This document shows positions 1 to 7,585 of a stretch of DNA of 64,000 bases, one piece after another. Position numbers and translations under genes: made by a program. Every line of letters begins with the position of its first letter. The first letter of the stretch is position 1. Source of the DNA: Micromonospora sp. WMMA1947 (lineage in GTDB: Bacteria; Actinomycetota; Actinomycetes; Mycobacteriales; Micromonosporaceae); contig NZ_CP114909.1 in the NCBI RefSeq assembly GCF_027497355.1, positions 3,553,001 through 3,617,000 on the forward strand, written 5' to 3'. The notes beneath the pieces are model-generated. The model was given only the letters and a program-made list of their open reading frames with translations. It was not told the DNA's origin and searched no databases.

Positions 1-408
1 CACCCGCTGCTGACCGACGAGTACGACGCGCTCGCCGCCGGGCCGGTCGTGGTCGGCTGGGACGCCTCCGCCGGATCCGAGGCCGCGCTCGCCGCCGCCC
101 GTCGCCTCTTCCCGGAGCGCGAGATCGTCCTGGCCGCCGTCGACGGCGACGAGGGGGACGCGCCGGAGACGGTCGACGGGGTGACGACAGTGCGCGTACG
201 CGCCGGCGGCGGCGCGCCCGGCCGCGCGGTGGCCGACGCGCTCTCCGCCGTCGCCACCGAGCGCAAGGCGAGCCTGGTCGTGGTCGGCTCGCGCGGCCGC
301 ACGGCGGTGCGCAAGATCCTGCTCGGCAGCGTCGCCATGGCCACGCTGCACCGCGCCCACCGGCCGGTCATGGTGGTGCCGCAGAGCCCGGTCCGCGAAA
401 CCGAGTAG
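1..408 (+). CDS. Universal stress protein, C-terminal part (5' end outside window)
   Basis: The reading frame is already open at base 1 and ends at TAG 406-408, so the start lies upstream of the window. The visible 135 residues make one complete Usp domain: a beta strand VVVGWDAS near residue 16, and the ATP-binding signature GSRGR...LLGSVA near the end (G-2x-G-9x-G-S pattern). Two-domain Usp proteins are common in actinobacteria, and this is probably the second domain of such a protein. Usp proteins bind ATP in the cytoplasm and act in stress and dormancy responses; the specific role here is unknown. A strong hairpin follows the stop. Confidence 0.85.
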   Translation, partial: HPLLTDEYDALAAGPVVVGWDASAGSEAALAAARRLFPEREIVLAAVDGDEGDAPETVDGVTTVRVRAGGGAPGRAVADALSAVATERKASLVVVGSRGRTAVRKILLGSVAMATLHRAHRPVMVVPQSPVRETE

Positions 409-424
409 CGGTCACCGGACCAGC

Positions 425-455
425 ACGGGTGTCTCCCGGGCCGGGAGACACCCGT
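425..455 (+). terminator. Perfect 15-bp inverted repeat after the Usp gene
   Basis: Bases 425-439 and 441-455 are exact reverse complements around a single central base, so in RNA a stable GC-rich hairpin forms with a few bases opened as loop. It starts 17 bp after the Usp stop. There is no U-tract, as usual for actinobacterial intrinsic terminators. Confidence 0.65.
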
Positions 456-568
456 GGCGTTCCACTCGTGCGTCGGCAGTCCGGTGGGCGCCTCAGCGCT
501 GGCTGCTGTCGATGTGTGCCAACTATCCTCGGTATCGGAGAGCCAGTCGCCATCCGACGGAGTGGTCG

Positions 569-1783
569 ATGCTGAAAGGTCTGGCAGCGGACCGGCACGC
601 GCAGGGGGACAGCCGCCGGCTCAACCTCGGCGCGGTGCTGCGGCGCGTCCACCTGACCGGTCCGGTCACGCGCGTCGAGCTGGCCGAGTGGATGGGCGTC
701 AACCGCAGCACCGTCATGGCGCTCACCGCGGAACTGGCGGCGGCCGGCCTGGTCCGGGAGGTGGCGGCCGGTGGCAGCGGGCGGGCCGGGCGTCCGTCGC
801 GTGTGGTGCGTCCCTCCTCCGACACCGTCTACGTCCTCGCGTTCGACATCGCCGTGGACCGGCTCGTGGCCGCCCGTGTCGGGCTCGGCGGGGTGATCTC
901 GGCGCGGCTGGAGGCGGAACGGCCGCGGGCCGGTGCCGACCTCGACTCGGTGGTCTCGGTGCTCGCCGACTTCGGGCGGGCGCTGCACCACGCCGCGCCA
1001 CCCGGGTCGGTGTGCGTGGGCGTCGGCGCCTCCTACTGCGGCATGATCCGGCCGGGGGACGGGATGGTCCGGTTCGGACCGGACATGGGGTGGGTGGACC
1101 AGGCGTTCGGCGCCGAGCTGGCCGGGCGGCTGGACCTGGGCCTCCCTGTCCTGGTCGGCAACGAGGCGCACCTGGGCGCGCTGGCCGAGCATCAGCGCGG
1201 GGCCGGTGTCGGCGTGCAGAACCTCGTCTACCTGCACGGTGACGTGGGTGTCGGCGGCGGGATCATCGTGGGCGGGGAACTGCTCGACGGCGACGGCGGG
1301 TACGCCTCCGAGGTCGGGCACATGCTCGTGAACCCGTACCAGGGGCGGGCCTGCGGCTGCGGCTCGCGCGGGTGTCTGGAGGCCGAGGTCGGTGAGCGGG
1401 CGCTGCTCGACGTCGCGGGCCGCCCGGCGCAGGAGAAGGGGCGCGAGGCGGTACGCGCGGTGGTCGCCGCCGCCGCTCAGGGGGAACCGGCAGCGCAGGA
1501 GGCGCTGCGGCACATCGGTGACTGGCTGGGCATCGGCGTGGCGAACGTGATCAACCTGTTCAACCCGGGCGTGGTGATCTTCGGGGGCACGCTCAGCGAG
1601 GTCTTCCCGGTCTGCGCCGGTCACGTCCGCAGCCGGATCGCCGCGAACGTGCTGCCCATCTCCCGCGACAAGGCCCAACTGCGGGTGTCCGCGCTCGGCT
1701 ACGACGCGACCCTGATCGGCGCCGCCGAACTGGGCTTCTCACCCTTGTTCGCCGACCCCCTCGGAGTCCCCACTGCCGGGTGA
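569..1783 (+). CDS. ROK-family transcriptional regulator (NagC/XylR type)
   Basis: A 404-residue protein with an N-terminal winged-helix domain (about residues 25-75, VTRVELAEWMGVNRSTVMALTAELAAAGLV) followed by a sugar-kinase-like ROK domain. The ROK zinc motif is visible near residues 260-272 as CGCGSRGCLE, and the glycine-rich GDVGVGGGI segment precedes it. ROK repressors bind a sugar or sugar phosphate and control carbohydrate genes; no sugar operon adjoins, so the ligand is unknown. ATG 569 is preferred over the upstream in-frame ATG 512 because GACGGAG lies 6 nt before it and the family normally begins just before the HTH. A possible -10, TATCCT, is at 524-529. Confidence 0.85.
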   Translation: MLKGLAADRHAQGDSRRLNLGAVLRRVHLTGPVTRVELAEWMGVNRSTVMALTAELAAAGLVREVAAGGSGRAGRPSRVVRPSSDTVYVLAFDIAVDRLVAARVGLGGVISARLEAERPRAGADLDSVVSVLADFGRALHHAAPPGSVCVGVGASYCGMIRPGDGMVRFGPDMGWVDQAFGAELAGRLDLGLPVLVGNEAHLGALAEHQRGAGVGVQNLVYLHGDVGVGGGIIVGGELLDGDGGYASEVGHMLVNPYQGRACGCGSRGCLEAEVGERALLDVAGRPAQEKGREAVRAVVAAAAQGEPAAQEALRHIGDWLGIGVANVINLFNPGVVIFGGTLSEVFPVCAGHVRSRIAANVLPISRDKAQLRVSALGYDATLIGAAELGFSPLFADPLGVPTAG

Positions 1784-1828
1784 GCCCGCGCGCCGCGCAC
1801 CGCCGCGCGTTCAGCCTCCCTTGAGCGC

Positions 1829-1899
1829 GTTGATCTTGCGCTTCCGGCCCTGACAAAGCGCGCCAAAGGTGCATCCCAGGGGCCGAAACTGCAAGATCT
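1829..1899. repeat. Palindromic dispersed repeat, family A (GATCTTGCA), copy 1
   Basis: An imperfect inverted repeat of about 70 bp: the left arm starts TTGATCTTGCG and the right arm ends CTGCAAGATC, with GGCCC/GGGCC blocks inside. Two more copies occur in this window (36847-36920 and 56653-56727). In those, the right arm continues CAAGATCGAC, but here it continues CAAGATCTG, which is where the IS110 element begins. Lies between the ROK gene and the transposase. Confidence 0.7.
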
Positions 1900-1912
1900 G
1901 TGAAGGTGTTTG

Positions 1913-2983
1913 TCAAGCGTTGGTTTCGAGGGTGCGCCAGATTTGGCGGGCTATGTAGCGTTTGAGGCTGCGGGTGATTTCGGCTGGGGTGCGGCCTTCG
2001 GTGGTGCGGCGTTCGACGTAGTCCTTGGTGGGTTGGTGGCATCGTTGGCGGGTTTTCGCGATGGTGTGTAGGGCGGCGTTGAGGGTGCGGTCGCCGCCTC
2101 GGTTGAGGCGGTGGCGGATGGTGCGTCCGGAGTTGGCGGGGACGGGGCTGGCGCCGGCGAGTGAGGCGAAGGCGGCTTCGTTGCGGAACCGGCCGGGGTG
2201 TGACCAGGCGGTCAGTGCGATCGCGGCGGTGACGGGGCCGATCCCGGGTTGGTCGAGCAGGGTGGGGCAGAGCTTGTCGACCAGGGTGCGGATCTCGGCG
2301 AGGTTGGCTTTCAGGAGCTTCTCGAGGGTCAGGATCTGCTCGGCCAGGGCTGCCAGTTGAGTGCGGCGCAGTCGGTCAAGTCCGCTGCCGCTGCCGGTGC
2401 CGGTGGTGAGGGTGGTGGCGTGTTGGACCTGCCGCAGGGTGTTCAGTCCGCGCATCTGTGTGCGTAGATCGTCGTCGGCGGTGAGGATCAGCGATTTGAA
2501 CAGGTTGATGGTGGCGGTGCGGGTGTCGCTGTAGTGGCGGCGGCAGACGTGCAGCAGGCGCAGGGCTTCCCGGTCGCCGTCGGCGCGGGGCGTGGCGACG
2601 TGGTCGGCGGCCAGCACCGCGCGAGCGGCGTGCACGGCGTCCAACGCGTCGGACTTGCCGCCTCGCCGACGGCGTCCGGCAGCGGGTTTGGGTGCTTCCA
2701 GGACGTCCTCACCCGCGGCGCGCAGGACACGCAGCAGGCCGACCCCGTGACACCGGGCGCCGTCCAGGGCCCAGGCCCGCCGGCCCGTTCCCAGCCCGGT
2801 CGTCTGCCGCCCGGCCCAGGCCAGCAGAACAGCGGCGCCGTCGGCGGTGGCCGGCACGGTGATCTCGGCCAGCACTGTCCCGACCGGGGTGGTCACCGCG
2901 GCGGTGTGCGTATCGGTATGGGTATCCACACCGATGACCGCGTCAACACGGCCGGCCAGACGATCTGCCAGGATGGAAGGCAC
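1913..2983 (-). CDS. IS110-family transposase (DEDD recombinase)
   Basis: A 356-residue recombinase. The N-terminal RuvC-like DEDD domain begins AVIGVDTHTDTH (first Asp near residue 20) and includes GKSDALDAVHAARAV. The C-terminal Transposase_20 domain shows QPGIGPVTAAIALTAW and ASLAGASPVPANSG, where the family's catalytic serine lies. GTG 2983 is chosen because AAGGGAG sits 8 nt upstream; an in-frame ATG at 3052 would add 23 unlikely residues. IS110 enzymes recombine a circular intermediate into a target using a bridge RNA made from the element's non-coding end. The frame is intact, so the element may be active. Confidence 0.92.
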   Translation of the reverse strand: MPSILADRLAGRVDAVIGVDTHTDTHTAAVTTPVGTVLAEITVPATADGAAVLLAWAGRQTTGLGTGRRAWALDGARCHGVGLLRVLRAAGEDVLEAPKPAAGRRRRGGKSDALDAVHAARAVLAADHVATPRADGDREALRLLHVCRRHYSDTRTATINLFKSLILTADDDLRTQMRGLNTLRQVQHATTLTTGTGSGSGLDRLRRTQLAALAEQILTLEKLLKANLAEIRTLVDKLCPTLLDQPGIGPVTAAIALTAWSHPGRFRNEAAFASLAGASPVPANSGRTIRHRLNRGGDRTLNAALHTIAKTRQRCHQPTKDYVERRTTEGRTPAEITRSLKRYIARQIWRTLETNA

Positions 2984-3260
2984 GGACGGTTCTCCCTTGC
3001 ACGGGACGACGTTCGGACGGCGTCGGCCCGGGAGACGATCACCCGGCGGCACATCTGTGATGAGTCACGCGACACCAATCGCGGACAGGCTTCTGATCAG
3101 GCCAGCAAGGTGGGCCGGGCCGACGCCGGCAACCCACGAGGACAGGTCGCGCTTCACGGCACACCCTTCTGCGGTGGCCAGATCTTGCATGAGTCACTCG
3201 TCGATCACCGACGTCGAACCCTACCGATACCAACCCCTCCCGGAACCGGCCCACCTATAG
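2984..3260 (-). ncRNA. Candidate bridge-RNA region of the IS110 element
   Basis: The 5' non-coding end of the element, upstream of the transposase on the minus strand, is where IS110-group bridge RNAs are encoded. On the minus strand it contains TGCAAGATCTG (3189-3179), identical to the 11 bases of genomic sequence at 1890-1900 that form the junction with the target palindrome. That is what a target-guide segment would look like. GGTG and CACC flank this segment and could close a loop of about 30 nt. Position and match are seen; RNA identity is inferred. From 3265 to 3318 the sequence is G/C-run rich and I see no gene there. Confidence 0.35.
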
Positions 3261-3318
3261 AAGCGTCGCCGGGCCGGGCCGGGCCGGGGCGGGGCCGGAC
3301 CGGGCCAGGGCGGGGCGT

Positions 3319-4251
3319 TCAGGGCTTCAGGCGGTGGGTCAGCCACGGGAGCAGGGACTCGCCCTGTAGGCGCTGGAAGGCCCGCACCGTGGGGATGCCG
3401 GGTGGCGGGGGCTGGCGGGCGCCGTCGAGGAAGAACCCGGTGAGTCCGGCCAGCACCCCGGTCAGGTCGGCCGGGTCGACGTCGGCGGTCAGTCGCCGGG
3501 CGGCCAGCAGCGCGTCGGGGTCGTGTCCGCCGTACACCTGCACGTTGACGACGGTGAGCAGGGTGTCCAACCAGGCCGGTCCCCGGCAGGCCCAGGGCCA
3601 GTCGACAACGGTGACCGACCCGTCCGGGCCGAGCAGCAGGTTGTCGGCGCGCACGTCGACGTGACAGAGCGTGTCGCCGTCGAGCGCGGCCAGCCCTCGC
3701 TCGGCGGCGGCGCACAGCTCGGGCAGGTGGGACCGGGCCCACGGGTCGAGGTCGGTCGGCGGGTCGGCGGCGAGGCGCCGCCAGCCGCCGAAGTCGTGTG
3801 CGAGCCGTTCGGCGGCGGTGGGGGTGGGCGCGACGGCGGGCGCCGGGGTGAGCGCGGCGGCCATCGTCTCCAGCGTGGACAGCACGGCGGCCAGTTCGTC
3901 GGCCCGCCACGGGGTGACCGGGTGCCGGCCCTCCACGTCGGCGAAGACCAGCGCGATCCACTCGCCGTCGTCGTAGCTGCCGAGCAGCCGGGGTGCGGGC
4001 GCGTCCGGCGGCAGGGCGTCGGCGATCCGGGCCTCGGCGCGGTGCAGGGTGGGGCTGCGGTCGTTCTGCGCCGGGCTGACCGCCTTGACGAAGGCCCGGC
4101 CACCGCCTGCGGTACGGACGCGGTCGGCGGTGCCGGGGGAGAAGCCGCCCGGCTGGGACTGCGCGGCCGCCACCCGGTCGCCGAGGACTGCTTCGACGCC
4201 GTCGCGGACGTGCGGGGGCAGCTCGTGCCAGTGCAGCCGGGTCTTCGTCAC
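3319..4251 (-). CDS. Aminoglycoside phosphotransferase (APH)-family kinase
   Basis: A 310-residue protein of the protein-kinase-like APH/choline-kinase superfamily. The catalytic Brenner motif is CHVDVRADN around residues 196-204 (HxDxxxxN), followed by the metal-binding VVDWPWA. The N-lobe has a nucleotide-loop-like GGFSPGTADRV and a conserved Lys in AFVKAVS. These enzymes phosphorylate small hydroxylated molecules. Aminoglycoside resistance cannot be claimed, because most actinobacterial members have unknown substrates. The gene ends just downstream of the RibD-like gene and looks monocistronic. ATG 4251 is used. Confidence 0.85.
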   Translation of the reverse strand: MTKTRLHWHELPPHVRDGVEAVLGDRVAAAQSQPGGFSPGTADRVRTAGGGRAFVKAVSPAQNDRSPTLHRAEARIADALPPDAPAPRLLGSYDDGEWIALVFADVEGRHPVTPWRADELAAVLSTLETMAAALTPAPAVAPTPTAAERLAHDFGGWRRLAADPPTDLDPWARSHLPELCAAAERGLAALDGDTLCHVDVRADNLLLGPDGSVTVVDWPWACRGPAWLDTLLTVVNVQVYGGHDPDALLAARRLTADVDPADLTGVLAGLTGFFLDGARQPPPPGIPTVRAFQRLQGESLLPWLTHRLKP

Positions 4252-4291
4252 CGCTCCACGGTGCGTGCCGCCCGCCGCCGGGGCAACCGGG

Positions 4292-4867
4292 TTAACCGTT
4301 GCGCGTGTAGTGCAGGACGACCACGCCGGCGTCGAACGGGCGCGCCGAGGTGAGCGTGAGGCGCCGCGGATCGAAGCCGCTGTCGACGAGTTTGATGCCG
4401 CTGCCGACGACCACCGGGTTGAGCTTGACCACCATCTCGTCGATCTCGTCGAGGAGCTGACCGGCGAGCCGGCCGCCGCCGCAGAGCCAGATGTCGCGCC
4501 CGGGGCGGGTCTTCAGCTCGCGGACGAGGGCCACCGGGTCGCCGTCGACGACGTGCACGTCCGGGTAGTCGGCAGGGGGCAGCGAGCGGCTGAACACGTA
4601 CTGCTCGAGGTGGGCGTAGGGGCTGGTGACGCCGAGCTGCAGGCCCGGCTCGTAGCTGCCGCGGCCCATCAGCACGGTGTCGAAGCGACCGGCGGGCGGG
4701 GAGTCGATGCCGAGCTGGGCGTGGGCGAACGTGGGCAGCGTCTGGGGCCACTCGGCCGCCAGGTGGGGCGCCAGGTCGGGCGTGAGGGGGAGGAAGTCGA
4801 ACGACCCGTCGGGCGCGGCGATGAAGCCGTCGAGGGTGCTGGCGACGAAGTAGACGAGCTTGCGCAA
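4292..4867 (-). CDS. Dihydrofolate reductase family protein (RibD C-terminal domain)
   Basis: A 191-residue protein matching the RibD-C/DHFR fold: MRKLVYFVASTLDGFIA at the start, DTVLMGRGSYE, and IWLCGGGRLAGQLL for NADPH binding. Actinobacterial members are usually stand-alone reductases of unknown substrate and should not be taken as true DHFR or RibD. Translation starts at TTG 4867, supported by GGAG 6 nt upstream. The gene is divergent from a TetR regulator, and a strong palindromic site lies between them, so the reductase is the likely target of that regulator. Confidence 0.85.
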   Translation of the reverse strand: MRKLVYFVASTLDGFIAAPDGSFDFLPLTPDLAPHLAAEWPQTLPTFAHAQLGIDSPPAGRFDTVLMGRGSYEPGLQLGVTSPYAHLEQYVFSRSLPPADYPDVHVVDGDPVALVRELKTRPGRDIWLCGGGRLAGQLLDEIDEMVVKLNPVVVGSGIKLVDSGFDPRRLTLTSARPFDAGVVVLHYTRNG

Positions 4868-4891
4868 ACCGGCTCCGATGTCCGAGGTGAT

Positions 4892-4940
4892 CCACGACGG
4901 CTGTCGTGGTTCGATGGCGAATCTACAACACCTGTCGTGG
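4892..4940. promoter_or_regulatory. Candidate TetR operator: CCACGAC-GGCT-GTCGTGG plus extra half-site
   Basis: A perfect 7-bp inverted repeat with a 4-bp spacer at 4892-4909, and a further identical GTCGTGG half-site at 4934-4940. Both lie between the divergent reductase and TetR genes. Confidence 0.6.
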
Positions 4941-4947
4941 TTGTTGC

Positions 4948-4953
4948 TAGTGT
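4948..4953 (+). promoter_or_regulatory. -10 box TAGTGT of leaderless TetR gene
   Basis: TAGTGT lies 6 nt before GTG 4960 and no Shine-Dalgarno is present, so transcription should begin at or next to the start codon. Confidence 0.5.
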
Positions 4954-4959
4954 GTTCGC

Positions 4960-5538
4960 GTGGCCAGGAATCCGGAACGCCGTACCCTGCTCGCCGACGC
5001 CGGCCTGCGGATCCTCGCCGACGCGGGCGCGCGCGGGCTGACCCACCGGGCGGTCGACGCCGAGGCGGGTGTGCCCACCGGCACCACCTCGAACTACTTC
5101 CCGTCCCGCGCGGCCCTGCTCGCCGGCCTGGCCGAACGCATCTTCGACCGGATCGCCCCCGACCCGGCCGTCCTGGCCGACCTCGGCCGCCGCGAGCCGT
5201 CGCTCGCGCTGATGACCGACTACCTGCGCGACATCGTCGCGCGCACCACCCGCGAGCCGGGCCTCACCCGGGCGCTGTTCGAGCTTCGGCTGGAGGCCGC
5301 GCGCCGCCCGGAGCTGCGGGCCGCGCTCGGCGGCGTGCTGCGCCAGGGGTACGCCGACGACGTCGCCCACCACACCGCCGCCGGACTGCCAGGCGGGGCG
5401 TACGAGGTGGCGCTGCTGCACTACGCGGTCGACGGGCTCCTGCTCGACCTGCTCACCACCTCGATCGACGCCGGGTTCGACACCGATCAGGTGGTCTCGG
5501 ACCTCGTCTCCCGTCTGGTCGGCGGCACCACCGGTTGA
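4960..5538 (+). CDS. TetR-family transcriptional regulator
   Basis: A 192-residue regulator with an N-terminal HTH (residues about 7-52; LTHRAVDAEAGVPTGTTSNYFPSRAALL is the helix-turn-helix and following helix) and an all-helical C-terminal ligand domain. GTG 4960 is used; it has no ribosome binding site but a -10 box 6 nt upstream. It is divergent from the RibD-like reductase and shares a short promoter region carrying a palindromic operator, the usual layout for a TetR repressor of the neighbouring enzyme and of itself. Confidence 0.9.
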   Translation: MARNPERRTLLADAGLRILADAGARGLTHRAVDAEAGVPTGTTSNYFPSRAALLAGLAERIFDRIAPDPAVLADLGRREPSLALMTDYLRDIVARTTREPGLTRALFELRLEAARRPELRAALGGVLRQGYADDVAHHTAAGLPGGAYEVALLHYAVDGLLLDLLTTSIDAGFDTDQVVSDLVSRLVGGTTG

Positions 5539-5567
5539 GCCTCCTCGCCGTGCGTTAACCCGGGGCA

Positions 5568-5585
5568 GCCAGCGGGAACGCTGGC
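5568..5585 (+). terminator. Small hairpin GCCAGCG-GGAA-CGCTGGC
   Basis: A 7-bp stem with a GGAA loop, 30 bp after the TetR stop and 28 bp before the next start. It could be a weak terminator or a structure in the leader of the next gene. Confidence 0.3.
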
Positions 5586-5612
5586 GCGGACGCCCCTGGG
5601 AAGGAGCAACGG

Positions 5613-6758
5613 ATGAGGGAACGCACCGGACTGACCATCGGCGTGCTCGGCTCCTACGGCGGTCGCAACCTCGGCGACGAGGCGATCCTCACGGGTCTCC
5701 TGGACGATCTGCGCCGCCACGAGCCAAACGCCCGGATCATCGTCTTCTCCCGCAACCCGGCGCACACCGCGCTGGCCCACCCCGAGGTCGAGGCGGTGCC
5801 GTGGGAGGGCGTCAGCCGCGTCGACTCGTCCCCGGTGCTCAACCAGCTCGACCTGCTCATCCTCGGCGGCGGCGGGATCCTCTACGACAAGGAGGCCCGG
5901 CGCTACCTGCGGGTGGTCCGGGTCGCCCAGGAGCGCGGGCTGCCGCTGATCACGTACGCGGTCGGGGTCGGCCCGCTCACCGACACGCTGGACAGCGGCA
6001 TGGTGCGTGAAACCCTGGCGCAGGCCGTCGAGGTGACAGTCCGCGACCAGGAGTCCCGGATGGTGCTGGAGGAGGCGGGCCTGGTGAACCCGATCACCGT
6101 CACCGCCGACCCGGCGTTCCTGCTCGAACCGGAGGAGTTCCCCCAGCAGTGGCTGCGCGAGGAGGGCGTACCGGCCGGCTCCCGGCTGGTCGGGCTCAGC
6201 GTGCGCGAGCCGGGCCGGGCCGCCGAACGGCTCGACGTGGACGGCTACCACCGCCTGCTCGCCCAGATCGGTGATTTCCTGGTGCACCGGATCGACGCGC
6301 ACGTGCTGTTCGTGCCGATGGAACGCGACGACATCCGGCACTCCCACGGCGTGCTGTCGCACATGACCGCCGCCGACCGGGGCCGCATCCTGCACGGCGA
6401 CTACCGCCCGGCGCAGATCCTCGGGCTGATGCGCCACTTCGACCTCGCGGTCGGCATGCGCCTGCACTTCCTGATCTTCGCGGCCATGATGGGCACGCCG
6501 TTCCTGCCGCTGCCGTACGCCGGAAAGGTCTTCGACCTGGCCCAGCGGCTCGGTGTGCCGGCGCTGCGCGGCGTGGAACGGGAGGTGGAGGGCCCGTTGC
6601 TGGCCGAGGTGGACCGGCTGTGGGACGAGCGGGCGGCCCGGGCCGACGCGACCGCACGCCGGGTCGCGGAGGTCTGCGAGCAGGCGCGCGGCACCTCCCA
6701 GGTGACCCGCAGCGTGCTGGACAGCATTCGGGCCCGCACGCTGACGCCCGCGGTGTGA
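5613..6758 (+). CDS. Polysaccharide pyruvyl transferase family protein
   Basis: A 381-residue GT-B-like enzyme of the CsaB/WcaK family. The start GVLGSYGGRNLGDEAIL is the family's nucleotide-binding signature, followed by LLILGGGGILYD, ITYAVGVGPL, ITVTADPAFLL, and AVGMRLHFLIFAAMMGTPFLPLPYAGKV near the C-terminus. These enzymes move pyruvate from PEP to cell-wall or exopolysaccharide sugars. The start ATG 5613 has an excellent AAGGAG site. No polysaccharide operon adjoins, so the acceptor is unknown. Confidence 0.88.
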   Translation: MRERTGLTIGVLGSYGGRNLGDEAILTGLLDDLRRHEPNARIIVFSRNPAHTALAHPEVEAVPWEGVSRVDSSPVLNQLDLLILGGGGILYDKEARRYLRVVRVAQERGLPLITYAVGVGPLTDTLDSGMVRETLAQAVEVTVRDQESRMVLEEAGLVNPITVTADPAFLLEPEEFPQQWLREEGVPAGSRLVGLSVREPGRAAERLDVDGYHRLLAQIGDFLVHRIDAHVLFVPMERDDIRHSHGVLSHMTAADRGRILHGDYRPAQILGLMRHFDLAVGMRLHFLIFAAMMGTPFLPLPYAGKVFDLAQRLGVPALRGVEREVEGPLLAEVDRLWDERAARADATARRVAEVCEQARGTSQVTRSVLDSIRARTLTPAV

Positions 6759-6767
6759 GCCGGGCCG

Positions 6768-6974
6768 TCAGACCGCCGGGCCGCGCCAGGAGTAGACCCA
6801 CTCCCGGCCCGGCTGGTCGTCCGACTCCAGCTCGTAGATCTGCGCCTCCGCGAGTCCCTGCGACCCGAGGTGGTGGTGGGTCAGCGGCGGGCGGCCGTTG
6901 ACGTCCAGCTCGACGGTGACGGTCTCGCCGTCGGCCGTACCGCCCACCAGAGGGATCTGCACCGTGGAAGCCAT
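6768..6974 (-). CDS. Small conserved protein of unknown function
   Basis: A 68-residue soluble protein starting MASTVQIPLVGGTADGETVTVEL. The GGxxDGxxVxV pattern at the N-terminus is common in small uncharacterised actinobacterial and phage proteins, followed by a beta-rich region ending YELESDDQPGREWVYSWRG. No catalytic motif is seen. The gene is convergent with the pyruvyltransferase (10 bp between stops) and divergent from the DinB gene. Confidence 0.65.
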   Translation of the reverse strand: MASTVQIPLVGGTADGETVTVELDVNGRPPLTHHHLGSQGLAEAQIYELESDDQPGREWVYSWRGPAV

Positions 6975-7047
6975 GCGCCCATCCTGCCCCGGCCGGCCCG
7001 CCCGCGCAGGGGATCACGCGGGGCAGCGGACCGGACACACCGCGTAC

Positions 7048-7053
7048 TAGGGT
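7048..7053 (+). promoter_or_regulatory. -10 box TAGGGT of leaderless DinB gene
   Basis: TAGGGT lies 6 nt before ATG 7060; no Shine-Dalgarno is present. Confidence 0.5.
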
Positions 7054-7059
7054 CCGGAA

Positions 7060-7581
7060 ATGGCGCACCCGACGATCGATCCGACACTCGGTCCGGTCCT
7101 CGCCCGCACGGGCGGCGAACGGGCAATCCTCGACGCGTTCCTCGACCTGCATCGCGCCAACGTGCTGCGCAAGGTGCGCGGCCTGACCGACGCCGACGCC
7201 GGCCGGCGGCTGGTGCCCTCACTGACCACCCTGGCCGGGCTGCTCAAGCACCTGGCCCTGGTCGAGGGCAACTGGTTCCGCCGCCTGTTCGCCCCCGAGC
7301 CGGGCGACGTCTACCTCACCTCCCAGGCCGACGCCGACGCCAGCTTCACGCTGCGCGCCGGCGAGACGGTCGAGACGCTCGCCGCCGCGTACGAGGCGGC
7401 CTGCGACGAGTCCCGCCGGGTCGCCGCCCGGTTCGACCTCGACCACGTGGTGCCGCATCCGCAACTCGGCGAGGTGTCGCTGCGCTGGGTGCTGGTGCAC
7501 CTGATCGAGGAGACCGCCCGGCACGCCGGGCACGCCGACATCCTGCGTGAGCTGACCGACGGCGAGACCGGCGCGATCTGA
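7060..7581 (+). CDS. DinB/DUF664 family protein
   Basis: A 173-residue four-helix bundle protein. It carries the three-histidine metal site of the DinB-like fold: LLKHLALVEGNWF (first His), a second in VLVHLIEETARH, and HAGHADILRELTDG at the end. This superfamily includes mycothiol-dependent transferases in actinobacteria, so a thiol-transferase or metal-dependent role is possible; the substrate is unknown. It ends 4 bp before the convergent PfkB gene's stop. Confidence 0.85.
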   Translation: MAHPTIDPTLGPVLARTGGERAILDAFLDLHRANVLRKVRGLTDADAGRRLVPSLTTLAGLLKHLALVEGNWFRRLFAPEPGDVYLTSQADADASFTLRAGETVETLAAAYEAACDESRRVAARFDLDHVVPHPQLGEVSLRWVLVHLIEETARHAGHADILRELTDGETGAI

Positions 7582-7585
7582 CGCC

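Larger units (their letters stand above)
1900..3260 (-). mobile_element. IS110-family insertion sequence (ends approximate)
   Basis: A single DEDD transposase gene on the minus strand with a very short 3' non-coding end (about 1900-1912) and a long 5' non-coding end (about 2984-3260). This asymmetry is typical of the IS110 group. No terminal inverted repeats or target duplications are seen, as expected for the family, so both ends are estimates. The 3' end abuts the right arm of a family-A palindrome, and IS110/IS1111 elements are known to choose palindromic repeats as targets. Confidence 0.65.

Noticed and set aside
3319..4251. Calling the APH-fold protein an aminoglycoside resistance gene
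   Set aside because: Only the general kinase motifs are present; most actinobacterial members have other or unknown substrates.
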